Under the pieces are notes generated by a model. The model was not told the origin of the DNA and made no database searches. It saw only the letters and a program-made list of their open reading frames with translations. Both the position numbers and the translations under genes were made by a program. Shown here in pieces: positions 33,346-43,471 of a stretch of DNA of 64,000 bases (position 1 is its first letter; each line of letters starts with the position of its first letter). Source of the DNA: Arthrobacter crystallopoietes (GTDB lineage: Bacteria > Actinomycetota > Actinomycetes > Actinomycetales > Micrococcaceae); contig NZ_CP018863.1 in assembly GCF_002849715.1 (NCBI RefSeq), forward strand, positions 496,001 through 560,000, read 5' to 3'.

Positions 33346-34272
33346 TTATGACTTGCGGGAATCCGGAGTTGGCGCGTCCGAAACCGCGCGGCTCGCGCGT
33401 CCGGCCGGATCGTCGAGCAGGTCCACACCGTAGACCGGTTCCCGGTCCAGCTGGCGCACGTCGTCGATGCCATGCGGGGCAAGAGCGGCGGCAATGCGTG
33501 CCGCCAGTTGCGGCACGTTCGCCCCCAGTCCGCCGCCGAGGATCACTGGCCCCGAAATATCCAACCGGCCGGCAACCTGGAGGATGAGCCGCGCCAGATC
33601 ATTCGCGGCGACAGCCAGCAGCTCCGCGGCCACCGGATCCGTGGCAGCAGCCTCGACAATCAGCCGCGAACGCTGCGCCCAGTAGCGACGGCCGGTGGGA
33701 CCGTGGAAGTGTGCGATCAGCTCCACCGGATCCGCCAGCGAGCAGTCGGCCAGAAGTGCACGTGTCAGCGCATCGGGCCCCAGGCCTTGGTCGCGGCGTC
33801 GCAGTGCGTGCCGGACCAGTTCCCGGCCCAGCCAGTAGCCGCTGCCCTCGTCCCCCAGCAGATAGCCCCAGCCCCCTGCCCGGGCCTCATTCCCGGTGCC
33901 GTCGGTGCCCCAGACCGCCGATCCGGTGCCGGCGATGACCGCGATGCCGCGGCGGGCCCGTCCGGCGGCGAGCACCAGGCGTGAATCGTGGACGGCACGG
34001 ATTTCCGCATGCGGCGCAAAAGGCGAGATGAGCGCGGCCAGGGCACCGGCGTCGTTCGCTGTATCAATCCCGCCGGCCCCGGCGATCACCCTGTCCGCAT
34101 CGCCGCCCAGGGCAGAGAAAACTTCGGCCAGCGCGGTGGACGCCGCTTCACGGGAAACGTTCTGCACGTTGGCACTGCCCGCCACGGCTTCGGCAGTGAT
34201 GGTGCCGTCCTCCAGGCGGATGGCATGGGTCTTGGTGCCGCCGATGTCCAGTCCGATCAGAATGTGCGCCAT
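33346..34272 (-). CDS. BadF/BadG-type sugar kinase, N-acetylglucosamine kinase-like
   Basis: A 308-residue ASKHA-fold ATPase. ATP motifs are GLDIGGTKTHA, AVIAGTGSAVWG and LLGDEGSGYWLG; GPVILGGGLGANV is near the end. The group includes eukaryote-like GlcNAc kinases and BadF proteins, so GlcNAc phosphorylation is likely but not proven. The ATG at 34272 is 4 nt after the stop of a 45-codon upstream frame, which suggests translational coupling. Confidence 0.78.
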   Translation of the reverse strand: MAHILIGLDIGGTKTHAIRLEDGTITAEAVAGSANVQNVSREAASTALAEVFSALGGDADRVIAGAGGIDTANDAGALAALISPFAPHAEIRAVHDSRLVLAAGRARRGIAVIAGTGSAVWGTDGTGNEARAGGWGYLLGDEGSGYWLGRELVRHALRRRDQGLGPDALTRALLADCSLADPVELIAHFHGPTGRRYWAQRSRLIVEAAATDPVAAELLAVAANDLARLILQVAGRLDISGPVILGGGLGANVPQLAARIAAALAPHGIDDVRQLDREPVYGVDLLDDPAGRASRAVSDAPTPDSRKS

Positions 34273-34276
34273 AGCG

Positions 34277-34414
34277 TTAGAGCATACTGCCGCCGGGAGA
34301 ACCCGGGTCCATGCCGGCCTCGGCATAATAGCCTTCGATGTGCCGGCAGCTGATCCCGGCGGCCTCCTCTGCACGGCCATAGCACACCGCTGCCAGCACC
34401 CGCAGTTCCCACAT
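34277..34414 (-). CDS. Short conserved-looking ORF upstream of the sugar kinase
   Basis: A 45-residue frame starting MWELRVLAAVCYGRAEEAAG and ending at a TAA 4 nt before the kinase ATG. AAGGG precedes the ATG at 34414 by 4 nt. The composition (balanced, with Trp, Cys, His and two Tyr) is protein-like. The family is not recognised. It shares the divergent promoter region with lldD. It could be a real small protein, a coupling ORF or chance. Confidence 0.4.
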   Translation of the reverse strand: MWELRVLAAVCYGRAEEAAGISCRHIEGYYAEAGMDPGSPGGSML

Positions 34415-34426
34415 TGGCCCTTGCCG

Positions 34427-34437
34427 TGGTCCTACCA
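34427..34437. promoter_or_regulatory. GntR/LldR-type operator 1
   Basis: TGGTCCTACCA fits the TGGTNNNACCA palindrome used by FadR-subfamily GntR regulators such as LldR. It is 57 bp before the lldD start. Confidence 0.6.
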
Positions 34438-34451
34438 CATGCATTAGGCTG

Positions 34452-34462
34452 TGGTTGGACCA
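34452..34462. promoter_or_regulatory. GntR/LldR-type operator 2
   Basis: TGGTTGGACCA is a second copy whose centre is 25 bp from the first, 32 bp before the lldD start. Paired sites suggest cooperative binding. The regulator gene is not in the window. Confidence 0.6.
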
Positions 34463-34493
34463 CATAGGTTTCCACCCACGAGGGAGCTAAGCC

Positions 34494-35732
34494 ATGCATG
34501 AAGAATTGCCCCCGGCCCTCAAACGCCGGATCCCCAAAGTTGCAGATCTCGCCCCGCTGATGCAGTTCAAGCGGCCTACCTTTGGCAGCGCCGCCCGGTT
34601 GCAGCGCGCCAACACCATCTGGGACCTGCGTGCGATGGCCAAGCGGCGCACGCCCACCGCGCCCTTCGACTACACCGACGGGGCCGCGGAAGCCGAGATC
34701 ACCCTGAACCGGGCGCGCGAGGCATTCCTGGACCTGGAGTTCCGGCCCGGCATTCTGCGCAACGTCCAGAACGTGGACTTGAGCACCGAGGTGCTGGGCC
34801 AGCGGTCGGCGCTTCCTGTCGGCATTGCGCCCACCGGTTTTACCCGGATGATGCAGTCCGAGGGCGAGTACGCCGGCTCCCGGGCCGCGGCCGCGGCGGG
34901 CATCCCCTACACGCTCTCCACGATGGGCACCGCTTCCATCGAGGATGTCGCCGCTGCCGCGCCGCATGGCCGCAACTGGTTCCAGCTCTACCTCTGGACC
35001 GACCGCGAGAAGTCCCTGGCGCTGATCGACCGTGCAGCCAAGGCGGGCATGGATACGTTGATGGTCACGGTGGACACTCCCGTGGGCGGGGCCCGGCTGC
35101 GCGACGTCCGCAACGGCATGACGATCCCGCCGGCGCTGACCGCAAAGACCGTTCTGGACGCTTCCTACCGACCCGCCTGGTGGTTCAATTTCCTGACGCA
35201 TGAGCCGCTGTCCTTCGCCTCGCTCTCGCGCTACTCGGGAACCGTCTCCGAACTGATCGACTCCATGTTCGACCCCACCTTGAGCTTCGACGACCTGGCC
35301 TGGCTGCGCGACACGTGGAAGGGCAAGCTGGTGGTCAAGGGGCTGCAGACGCTGGAAGATACCCGGAAGGTCGTGGACTACGGCGCGGACGGAATCGTGC
35401 TCTCGAACCACGGCGGACGCCAGCTGGACCGCGCGCCCATCCCCCTGCATCTGCTCAGCCAGGTGGCGCGGGAACTGAAAGGCAAGACGTCCATCATGCT
35501 GGACACCGGCATCATGAGCGGCGGCGATATCGTGGCCGCGATCGCGCTGGGAGCCGACTTCACCCTGATCGGCCGGGCCTACCTGTACGGGCTGATGGCC
35601 GGCGGGCGAATGGGAGTGGACCGCGCCCTGGAGATCCTCTCCGGCGAAATGGCCCGCACCATGCGCCTGCTCGGCGTCAACAAGGTCGAAGACCTGAACC
35701 CGGATCATGTGAAATTGCCGGCCGGTCTCTGA
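34494..35732 (+). CDS. lldD: FMN-dependent L-lactate dehydrogenase
   Basis: A 412-residue alpha-hydroxy-acid dehydrogenase that oxidises L-lactate to pyruvate and feeds electrons to menaquinone. FMN and substrate motifs are visible: [59 protein letters not shown] with the catalytic His, and [22 protein letters not shown] precedes the ATG. The two LldR-type operators indicate lactate induction. Confidence 0.92.
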   Translation: MHEELPPALKRRIPKVADLAPLMQFKRPTFGSAARLQRANTIWDLRAMAKRRTPTAPFDYTDGAAEAEITLNRAREAFLDLEFRPGILRNVQNVDLSTEVLGQRSALPVGIAPTGFTRMMQSEGEYAGSRAAAAAGIPYTLSTMGTASIEDVAAAAPHGRNWFQLYLWTDREKSLALIDRAAKAGMDTLMVTVDTPVGGARLRDVRNGMTIPPALTAKTVLDASYRPAWWFNFLTHEPLSFASLSRYSGTVSELIDSMFDPTLSFDDLAWLRDTWKGKLVVKGLQTLEDTRKVVDYGADGIVLSNHGGRQLDRAPIPLHLLSQVARELKGKTSIMLDTGIMSGGDIVAAIALGADFTLIGRAYLYGLMAGGRMGVDRALEILSGEMARTMRLLGVNKVEDLNPDHVKLPAGL

Positions 35733-35770
35733 CGACCGCGGCTGTTCCTGCTTCAAGCACTGCATCAAAC

Positions 35771-35811
35771 AACGACGGCGGGGCTCACATTTGGTGAGTC
35801 CCGCCGTCGTT
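35771..35811. terminator. Strong bidirectional terminator
   Basis: An 18-bp stem with one G-U pair and a 5-nt ATTTG loop (35771-35788 with 35794-35811), flanked by AAC and GTT. It lies between the convergent lldD and gdhA. Confidence 0.9.
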
Positions 35812-35825
35812 CGCTGTAAATTCCC

Positions 35826-37187
<1,362 letters not shown>

Positions 37188-37339
37188 CTATCGGAGTGCG
37201 GGCAGGTGCATGTACGGAAAAACCTCGTGATTGAAAGACGCAGCTGCGCAACCTTCAAATCGAAACATACCCGGTGGGCAAGATGATAACGGGAACGAAA
37301 TAACGCCCGCTAGCGGCGTAATGAATCCGGCCCTCTGCG

Positions 37340-37804
37340 CTAGCCTCGGCGGCTGCGCCGCAGCTTCGGCAGGTGCGCAAAAAGGTCCGCTGCCTGTTTG
37401 GCGGCCTGGTTGGCCGCGTGGCCCAGGGACCGGCCCAGCTGGGGCGGTATCTGGTTCTCTCCGTCGCCGTCCAGCTCCGCGGCGGACGCCGTGACCAGTG
37501 ACACGGCAGGTGCCAGCGGTTCCTCCACGGGCAGGTTTACCGACGCTAATCCGAAGCCCGCAACCCAGTCCGCGACATCCTGCAGCGGGTCAGTCTGCAG
37601 GGCGTAAAAACGCTTCTGTCCCTGGGCCCGCATCGAGACCAGCCCGGCCTCTCGCAGCACCTTGAGATGTTTTGAGACAGTAGGCTGGCTGACCTCGAGT
37701 TCCTCGACCAGTTCGCCCACGGATTTGTCGCCCTCACGCAGGGAGCCGAGTATTTCGCGGCGTGTCCCCTCTGCGATTACGGCGAAAACATCATCAATGA
37801 CCAT
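37340..37804 (-). CDS. ArsR-family transcriptional regulator
   Basis: A 154-residue regulator with the winged helix at residues 1-75 (EGTRREILGSLREGDKSVGELVEELEVSQPTVSKHLKVLREAGLV). No metal-binding CXC motif is seen. The C-terminal half is Ala/Glu-rich and not recognised. The ATG is 6 nt after a TAGGGT -10 element, so the transcript is probably leaderless. It lies between acuC and gdhA on the same strand; targets are unknown. Confidence 0.85.
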   Translation of the reverse strand: MVIDDVFAVIAEGTRREILGSLREGDKSVGELVEELEVSQPTVSKHLKVLREAGLVSMRAQGQKRFYALQTDPLQDVADWVAGFGLASVNLPVEEPLAPAVSLVTASAAELDGDGENQIPPQLGRSLGHAANQAAKQAADLFAHLPKLRRSRRG

Positions 37805-37810
37805 TCCATT

Positions 37811-37816
37811 ACCCTA
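37811..37816 (-). promoter_or_regulatory. -10 element of the leaderless ArsR-family transcript
   Basis: On the minus strand TAGGGT ends 6 nt before the ATG at 37804. Confidence 0.5.
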
Positions 37817-37883
37817 GCCACATATACACCGTGCGGCATCCCCGCGCCGTCCGTGGCGGGCAACCGCATGGAAATTGTTATGG

Positions 37884-39086
37884 TCAGTCAAACCAAGGGT
37901 CCAGCCCGTGATAGGGGAACACTTCCTTGCGGGTTGCCATGACCGTGCGGTCAACGGCGTCGTTGGGGTCGTAGCCGACTTCCCATGAGCGCCACCAAAG
38001 CTGGGCGTCGTCGTTCATCAGCAAGGGGGCGGTCTGCCCGTAGCGTTCCAGCACGTAGTCCCGCCAGCGTTGCGGCACTTCCGCCCGCAACGGGACGGGC
38101 TGGCCGGAGACAATGGCAACCAGGTGGCTCCACGAACGCGGCACCACATTAAAAATGTCGTAGCCCCCGCCGCCGGTGGCAATCCAGCGGTCATCGGTCA
38201 CCTCACGCGCCAGCTCCGCAATGTCCAGCATCATCTGCCGTTGTGCGTCCACACTGAGTCGGACGCTGCTAAGGATGTCCCGGGCATGATTGTCGCAGCC
38301 GTGCTGGCTCACGATGATCTCCGGTTTGAAGGCATGTGCCAGTTGCGGGACCACCGCATGGAAGGCTCGCATCCAGGCCGCATCCCCGGTGCGCGGCGGG
38401 ACCGCCACGTTCACGGCGCTGCCCAACGCGTCCGGACCGCCGATCTCATTGGCAAAGCCCGTACCGGGGAACAGCGACATGCCCGTTTCATGGATGGAGA
38501 CGGTAAGCACCCTTGGATCGTTCCAGAACAAGTTCTGTGTGCCGTCGCCGTGGTGCGCATCGACGTCGACATACAGGACGCGCTGGACGCCGCCGTCGAG
38601 CAGGCGCTGAATGCCCAGCGCGCAATCGTTATAGATGCAGAAGCCACTGGCTTTGTCGCGCGCGGCATGGTGCATTCCCCCGCCGAAGTTGACCGCATGC
38701 ACGGCCTTCGAGCTCAACAGGGCTTCCGCCGCCTGCAGCGTTCCGCCGGCGAGGCGGGCACTAGCCTCGTGCATCCCGGCAAAAGCCGGGTCATCCTCGG
38801 TGCCCAGCCCCCGGGACTCATCCGGCGCGTCCGGATTGGCGCTGACGGCATGCACGGCCGCAACATACTCCGCGTCGTGCACCGTCTGGAGTTGTTCGTC
38901 GGTGGCGACCTCGGGTGCGACAACCGAGACATTGTCCCTGTCGAAGAGACCGAAGTCTGCCGACAGCCGCGCAGTCAGGTCCAGCCGGATCGGCGACATG
39001 GGATGTTGCTGCCCAAAATTGTAAGCGAGCATCGATTCATCCCACATGACGTGAGTTGGAACACTGGCCGCTGGGTTCGCTTGCAT
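37884..39086 (-). CDS. acuC: AcuC-like class I histone deacetylase-fold enzyme
   Basis: A 400-residue zinc deacetylase. In Bacillus AcuC removes acetyl groups from acetyl-CoA synthetase. Active-site parts are FGGGMHHA (paired His), YVDVDAHHGDGTQ (zinc Asp/His) and IATGGGGYD. Length is normal. The ATG at 39086 is 7 nt after a TAGCCT -10, which supports a leaderless start over the ATG at 39047. Confidence 0.9.
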   Translation of the reverse strand: MQANPAASVPTHVMWDESMLAYNFGQQHPMSPIRLDLTARLSADFGLFDRDNVSVVAPEVATDEQLQTVHDAEYVAAVHAVSANPDAPDESRGLGTEDDPAFAGMHEASARLAGGTLQAAEALLSSKAVHAVNFGGGMHHAARDKASGFCIYNDCALGIQRLLDGGVQRVLYVDVDAHHGDGTQNLFWNDPRVLTVSIHETGMSLFPGTGFANEIGGPDALGSAVNVAVPPRTGDAAWMRAFHAVVPQLAHAFKPEIIVSQHGCDNHARDILSSVRLSVDAQRQMMLDIAELAREVTDDRWIATGGGGYDIFNVVPRSWSHLVAIVSGQPVPLRAEVPQRWRDYVLERYGQTAPLLMNDDAQLWWRSWEVGYDPNDAVDRTVMATRKEVFPYHGLDPWFD

Positions 39087-39093
39087 CAGGGAC

Positions 39094-39099
39094 AGGCTA
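39094..39099 (-). promoter_or_regulatory. -10 element of the leaderless acuC transcript
   Basis: On the minus strand TAGCCT ends 7 nt before the ATG at 39086. Confidence 0.45.
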
Positions 39100-39221
39100 C
39101 GCGAAACGGTGGCCGGGGTGCATGATTAGCGTCCCCGATGACGGCGGATAGATGATTTACTACTGCAAGGACCAAGTCCCCAACCGCCGAGAAACCTACC
39201 AACCCGTCAGAAGCGAACCGT

Positions 39222-40634
39222 ATGACAATCAACCAGCCGTTCAGTCGGCAGGATCGGAAGCAAGGGAAGCTCTCCTTCCTGCTGAGCATCCGCGATTTTG
39301 TCGACAACGTCGCCAACAGTTCTCCGGCGCGGCTGGCCCTTATCGTCTACGCCGGCGTTATCTTGGTCTTTACCGGCCTGTTGTCGTTGCCCGGCGCGGC
39401 TGCAGACGGGAACATCACGCCGCTGCATGACGCCTTCTTCACCGCCGTTTCTGCCGTGTGCGTGACCGGCCTCACGGTAGTCTCCACGGCCGCCCACTGG
39501 ACCTTCTTCGGCCAGGCGATCATTCTGCTCGGCATCTTCATCGGCGGGTTGGGCACCCTGACGCTGGCGTCCATGCTGGCCCTGATGGTGAGCAAACGCC
39601 TGGGCGTCCGTGGCAAGCTGATCGCCCAGCAGGCCATGAACAATGCCGGCCGGCTCGGCGAAGTCGGCACGTTGCTGCGGATCGTCATCACTACCTCGGT
39701 GCTCATCGAACTGGCCCTGGCCCTGATGCTCATCCCTCGGTTCATCATCCTGGGCGAATCGTTCGGCGAAGCCGTCTGGCACGGCGTCTTCTACTCCATC
39801 TCCGCATTTAACAACGCAGGCTTCACACCGCACTCGGATGGCTTGGTCCCCTATGAGACGGATGAATGGATCCTGCTGCCCCTGATGGCCGGGGGTTTCC
39901 TTGGCAGCCTTGGATTCCCCGTTGTCATGGTCCTGCTCGAACGCGGTTGGCGGTTCAGCAGGTGGAACCTGCACACCAAGCTCACCATCCAGGTCTCGCT
40001 GATCCTGCTGGTCATTGGTGCCGTGGGCTGGGGTGCCCTGGAGTGGAACAGCCCGGACACGCTCGACGGCATGACGCTTTGGGACAAAGTCCTGCACTCG
40101 GTCTTCGCGTCGGTCATGACCCGTTCGCTGGGGTTCAACCTGGTGGATATGAACGATATCGAACCCAGCACGATGCTGCTCTCCGATGCGCTGATGTTTG
40201 CCGGCGGTGGCTCGGCTTCGACCGCCGGCGGCATTAAGGTGACCACCATCGCCATCGTCTTCCTTGCCATTGCCGCCGAGGCGCGCGGCAACAGGGACGT
40301 CAACGCCTACGGCCGGACCGTTCCCGAGGGCGCCATGCGCGTGGCGATCTCCGTCATTGTCATGGGGGCAACGTTCGTGGCCGTGGCATCGGGCATGCTG
40401 CTGTCGATGACCGATGAAGATCTGGACCGCATCCTGTTCGAAGTGATTTCTGCCTTCGCCACCTGCGGTCTGAGCACCAATCTCAGCGCCGAGCTTCCAC
40501 CTGAGGGCAAGTACATCCTCTCGGCCCTGATGTTCGCAGGCCGGGTAGGTACTATCACACTGGCCTCCGCGCTAGCCTTGCGTGAAAGCCGACAATTGTT
40601 CCATTACCCGGAAGAGAGGCCGATCATTGGCTGA
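39222..40634 (+). CDS. TrkH/KtrB-type potassium uptake channel subunit
   Basis: A 470-residue membrane protein with four selectivity-loop repeats: AVCVTGLTVV, NNAGFTPHS, TRSLGFNLV and TCGLSTNLS, each with the conserved central Gly. The size and single-chain layout are closer to KtrB than to long TrkH. It imports K+ (and perhaps Na+-coupled) under control of the gating subunit encoded next. The ribosome binding site is weak. Confidence 0.9.
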   Translation: MTINQPFSRQDRKQGKLSFLLSIRDFVDNVANSSPARLALIVYAGVILVFTGLLSLPGAAADGNITPLHDAFFTAVSAVCVTGLTVVSTAAHWTFFGQAIILLGIFIGGLGTLTLASMLALMVSKRLGVRGKLIAQQAMNNAGRLGEVGTLLRIVITTSVLIELALALMLIPRFIILGESFGEAVWHGVFYSISAFNNAGFTPHSDGLVPYETDEWILLPLMAGGFLGSLGFPVVMVLLERGWRFSRWNLHTKLTIQVSLILLVIGAVGWGALEWNSPDTLDGMTLWDKVLHSVFASVMTRSLGFNLVDMNDIEPSTMLLSDALMFAGGGSASTAGGIKVTTIAIVFLAIAAEARGNRDVNAYGRTVPEGAMRVAISVIVMGATFVAVASGMLLSMTDEDLDRILFEVISAFATCGLSTNLSAELPPEGKYILSALMFAGRVGTITLASALALRESRQLFHYPEERPIIG

Positions 40635-41310
40635 CAAGTCGAACAGCAACCGTCCGGCACATAACGCTCCGGTGCTGGTGGTGGGCCTGGGCCGTTTTGG
40701 CGCGGCCACGGCCGAGCAGCTGGTGAAGCAGGGCCGGGAGGTCCTGGCCATCGAGCGCGACCCTGCCCTGGTCCAGAAATGGTCCGGCCAGCTCACCCAC
40801 ATCGTCGAAGCCGACGCCACCAATATCGACGCGCTCCGCCAGCTCGGCGCACAGGACTTCACGTCCGCCGTCGTCGGTGTGGGTACCTCGATCGAGTCCT
40901 CCGTGCTGATCACGGTCAATCTGGTGGATCTGGGTATCGAACACCTGTGGGTCAAGGCCATTACCGCCTCGCATGGCAAGATCCTTACCCGCATCGGCGC
41001 CAACCACGTCATCTACCCGGAGGCGGACGCCGGACGCCGCGCCGCGCACCTGGTGGGCGGACGGATGCTGGACTTCATCGAGTTCGACGACGGTTTCGCG
41101 ATCGTGAAGATGTACCCGCCGAAGGAGACCCAGGGGTTCACCCTCGGCGAGTCGGGGGTCCGTTCCAAATACGGCATCACCGTGGTCGGCGTGAAGTCGC
41201 CCGGCGAGGATTTCACCTATGCACGGCCCGAGACAAAAGTGTCCAGCCGGGACATGCTGATTGTGTCAGGCCATGTGGATCTGCTCGAACGGTTCGCGGC
41301 GCGGCCGTAG
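40627..41310 (+). CDS. TrkA/KtrA-type potassium channel regulator
   Basis: A 227-residue cytosolic RCK protein. The N-terminal Rossmann domain begins VLVVGLGRFGAATAEQL with the acidic ribose-binding residue in AIERDP, and a C-terminal RCK_C domain follows from about residue 145. It binds ADP/ATP or NAD(H) and gates the channel. The start is a TTG at 40627 (LADKSNSN) that overlaps the channel gene by 8 nt and follows GAGAGG. Confidence 0.88.
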   Translation: MADKSNSNRPAHNAPVLVVGLGRFGAATAEQLVKQGREVLAIERDPALVQKWSGQLTHIVEADATNIDALRQLGAQDFTSAVVGVGTSIESSVLITVNLVDLGIEHLWVKAITASHGKILTRIGANHVIYPEADAGRRAAHLVGGRMLDFIEFDDGFAIVKMYPPKETQGFTLGESGVRSKYGITVVGVKSPGEDFTYARPETKVSSRDMLIVSGHVDLLERFAARP

Positions 41311-41313
41311 TCC

Positions 41314-42168
41314 TTAAGCGAGTTCGCGGGAAATCTCCGCGGCACGCTCCGCAGCTGCACGCGCACCGGCGGCGATGATGTCCGGCAGCCCAGCCTCGTC
41401 GAAGGCGGCGATAGCGCGCTCGGTGGTGCCGTTAGGGCTCGTGACCGCCTTGCGCAACGCCGCTGGGTCTGCCCCGTCCTGGGCGAGCATGGCGCCAGCG
41501 CCGGCCACGGTTTCGCGGGCCAGCACCATGGCCAGCTCCGGATCAAGGCCGAGCTTCACACCGGCTTGCGCCATGGCTTCGGCAAGGTAGAAGGCATAGG
41601 CCGGGCCCGATCCGCTGATGGCGGAGACCGCGTCAAGATTCTCTTCCGGCACGATGACGGTGGTGCCTGCGCCCGTGAACACCGCGGCTGCCGCCGCCAG
41701 CTGATCCTCGGTAACGTTGCTGCCGGCCGAGAGCCCGACGGCGCCCCGGCCCACCTTGAGCGGCGTGTTGGGCATTGTGCGCACGAGCGGCTGGCCCTCG
41801 GGCAGCGCAGCCTCCATGGTGGCGATTGTGACCGCGGCCGCAACGCTGATGACCACGGTTTGCGGCGACAGCGCGGACGCAATGCTGCGGCACAAGTCGA
41901 CGATGCCGACCGGCTTGACGCCCAGCACCACCAGCGCGGCACCCTCGACCGCCTTGATGTTGGCCTGCGCGTCCTCGTTTTCGGCCAGCACGGTCAAACC
42001 CTCGTAGCGGCTGCGCAGTTCTTGCGCCCGCTCGCTCCGGCGGACCGTCGCCGTCACATCCGCGGCAGCAGTACCGGCGGCCAAGAGGCCCGCGAGCACC
42101 GCTTCGTTCATGGAACCGCATCCCAGAAAGACGATCCGGCCGGTGTTTTCAGTAGTCTGCGCAGTCAT
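41314..42168 (-). CDS. proC: Pyrroline-5-carboxylate reductase
   Basis: A 284-residue enzyme for the last step of proline synthesis. The NADP fold opens with GRIVFLGCGSMNEAVLAGLL. The C-terminal helical domain has SGSGPAYAFYLAEAMAQAGVKLGL and the active-site region SPNGTTERAIAAFDEAGL. Length is normal. It is convergent with the potassium genes. Confidence 0.93.
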   Translation of the reverse strand: MTAQTTENTGRIVFLGCGSMNEAVLAGLLAAGTAAADVTATVRRSERAQELRSRYEGLTVLAENEDAQANIKAVEGAALVVLGVKPVGIVDLCRSIASALSPQTVVISVAAAVTIATMEAALPEGQPLVRTMPNTPLKVGRGAVGLSAGSNVTEDQLAAAAAVFTGAGTTVIVPEENLDAVSAISGSGPAYAFYLAEAMAQAGVKLGLDPELAMVLARETVAGAGAMLAQDGADPAALRKAVTSPNGTTERAIAAFDEAGLPDIIAAGARAAAERAAEISRELA

Positions 42169-42329
42169 GTTGCCATTGAATCACGCAGCCGCTGGCCGCG
42201 GCATGTTCTGTGTCGGGACCGATTCACAGTCTTTTCCCAGCATCTTAAAGGCGATATCCCAACAAGGGAACCTACCGTAATGAGTACCTCATAAAGGTGC
42301 GAGTGATTATGGATCAGTTCTCCTGATCC

Positions 42330-42385
42330 GGTGCCGGCAAACCCGCGGATGTCTCCCCCAACCGTCCGCAGGTTGTGCCGGCACC
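42330..42385. terminator. Large hairpin in the proC-ppx gap
   Basis: GGTGCCGGCA (42330-42339) pairs perfectly with 42376-42385, and inner segments AACC/GGTT and GCGGA/TCCGC extend the stem. A TTCTCTTT tail follows on the plus strand. A smaller GGATCAG/CTGATCC hairpin precedes it (42311-42329). It lies 22 bp beyond the ppx stop on the other strand, so the orientation is uncertain. Confidence 0.65.
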
Positions 42386-42406
42386 TTCTCTTTAACCAGC
42401 AACTGG

Positions 42407-43432
42407 CTACGGTATCGCGCTGTCCAGCCTTTCCACCGCCGGAGCAGGTTCCAGCGCCTTCTGGACGAGGGCGGTGCCCACCGGGCGAACCGGTGCATCG
42501 CTGTCGTACAGCAGATGGTCGAAACGCTTAAGGATGAGTCCTTCGCGCAGGGCCCACGGGCAGATCACCATCGAGTTGATGTTGAACATCTCCATCGCTG
42601 CCTCCGCGACCAGTGCCCCGGCCAGCAACTGCGGGGCACGCACCAGCGAAACGCCGGGCAGGTTGGCGCGGTCGCTGGCCGGCATGGCTGAAAGCCTCTG
42701 GGTCCAGAGGGAGAGATCTTCACGGCGTAGTTCGCGCCGGATGTAGGGGCCGGCCGCGGACGGGGCCGCTCCCGTAATCCGGGCCAGCGACCTGAACGTT
42801 TTGGACGTGCCGGCGACGAGATCAGGGAACCCTGCGCCGTCGAACTCTTGAACGGCCGGCGCAAGGGTTTCCCTGATGTAGTGCCTCAGGTCCTTAACGC
42901 TGCCGGCGCTGGGCGGATCCGACGGCAGCCAGTCGCGGGTCAGCCGTCCGGCACCCAACGGAACGGATGCCGCCACATCCGGTTGTTCATCATGCCCGAT
43001 GGCCATTTCGAACGAGCCGCCGCCGATGTCCAGATCCAGAATGGTGCCGGCGCCCCAGCCGTACCAGCGCCTGACCGCTACCAGGGTCATCGCCGCTTCC
43101 TGCGGACCGGTCAGTTCCTGCAGGGCGACGTTGGTTTCAGCCTGCACGCGGGCCAGCACGGCGTCGCCGTTGGCCGCCTCGCGGATAGCGGACGTGCAGA
43201 ACGCCAGCATGTCCTCGGCGCTGTGCTGGCCGGCGAAAGCCCACGCTTCCCGGATGAACCCGATCAGCTCCTGCTGGCCGGCCTCGTTGATGTTCCCGTC
43301 GCCGTCCAGGAAGGCCACCAGCGACAGCGGCCGCTTATGCGAGGCAAACGGAACGGGCCGGGCACCCGGGTGGGCATCGACCAATAACAGGTGGACGGTG
43401 TTCGAACCGATATCGAGGACGCCTAGACGCAT
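42407..43432 (-). CDS. ppx: Ppx/GppA exopolyphosphatase-family phosphatase
   Basis: A 341-residue ASKHA-fold protein of the short actinobacterial Ppx1/Ppx2 type, which lack the C-terminal domains of E. coli Ppx. Motifs are VLDIGSNTVHLLLVDAHPG at the start, LDLDIGGGSFEMAIG in the middle and VAGTSKTFRSLARI. Members act on polyphosphate or (p)ppGpp. A CATAAT -10 lies 6 nt upstream of the ATG. Confidence 0.88.
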   Translation of the reverse strand: MRLGVLDIGSNTVHLLLVDAHPGARPVPFASHKRPLSLVAFLDGDGNINEAGQQELIGFIREAWAFAGQHSAEDMLAFCTSAIREAANGDAVLARVQAETNVALQELTGPQEAAMTLVAVRRWYGWGAGTILDLDIGGGSFEMAIGHDEQPDVAASVPLGAGRLTRDWLPSDPPSAGSVKDLRHYIRETLAPAVQEFDGAGFPDLVAGTSKTFRSLARITGAAPSAAGPYIRRELRREDLSLWTQRLSAMPASDRANLPGVSLVRAPQLLAGALVAEAAMEMFNINSMVICPWALREGLILKRFDHLLYDSDAPVRPVGTALVQKALEPAPAVERLDSAIP

Positions 43433-43438
43433 GCTCTT

Positions 43439-43444
43439 ATTATG
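43439..43444 (-). promoter_or_regulatory. -10 element of the leaderless ppx transcript
   Basis: On the minus strand CATAAT ends 6 nt before the ATG at 43432. This is only about 30 bp after the topA stop. Confidence 0.5.
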
Positions 43445-43471
43445 TCGGCTGGAAGCACGGCTGATTGTCCC

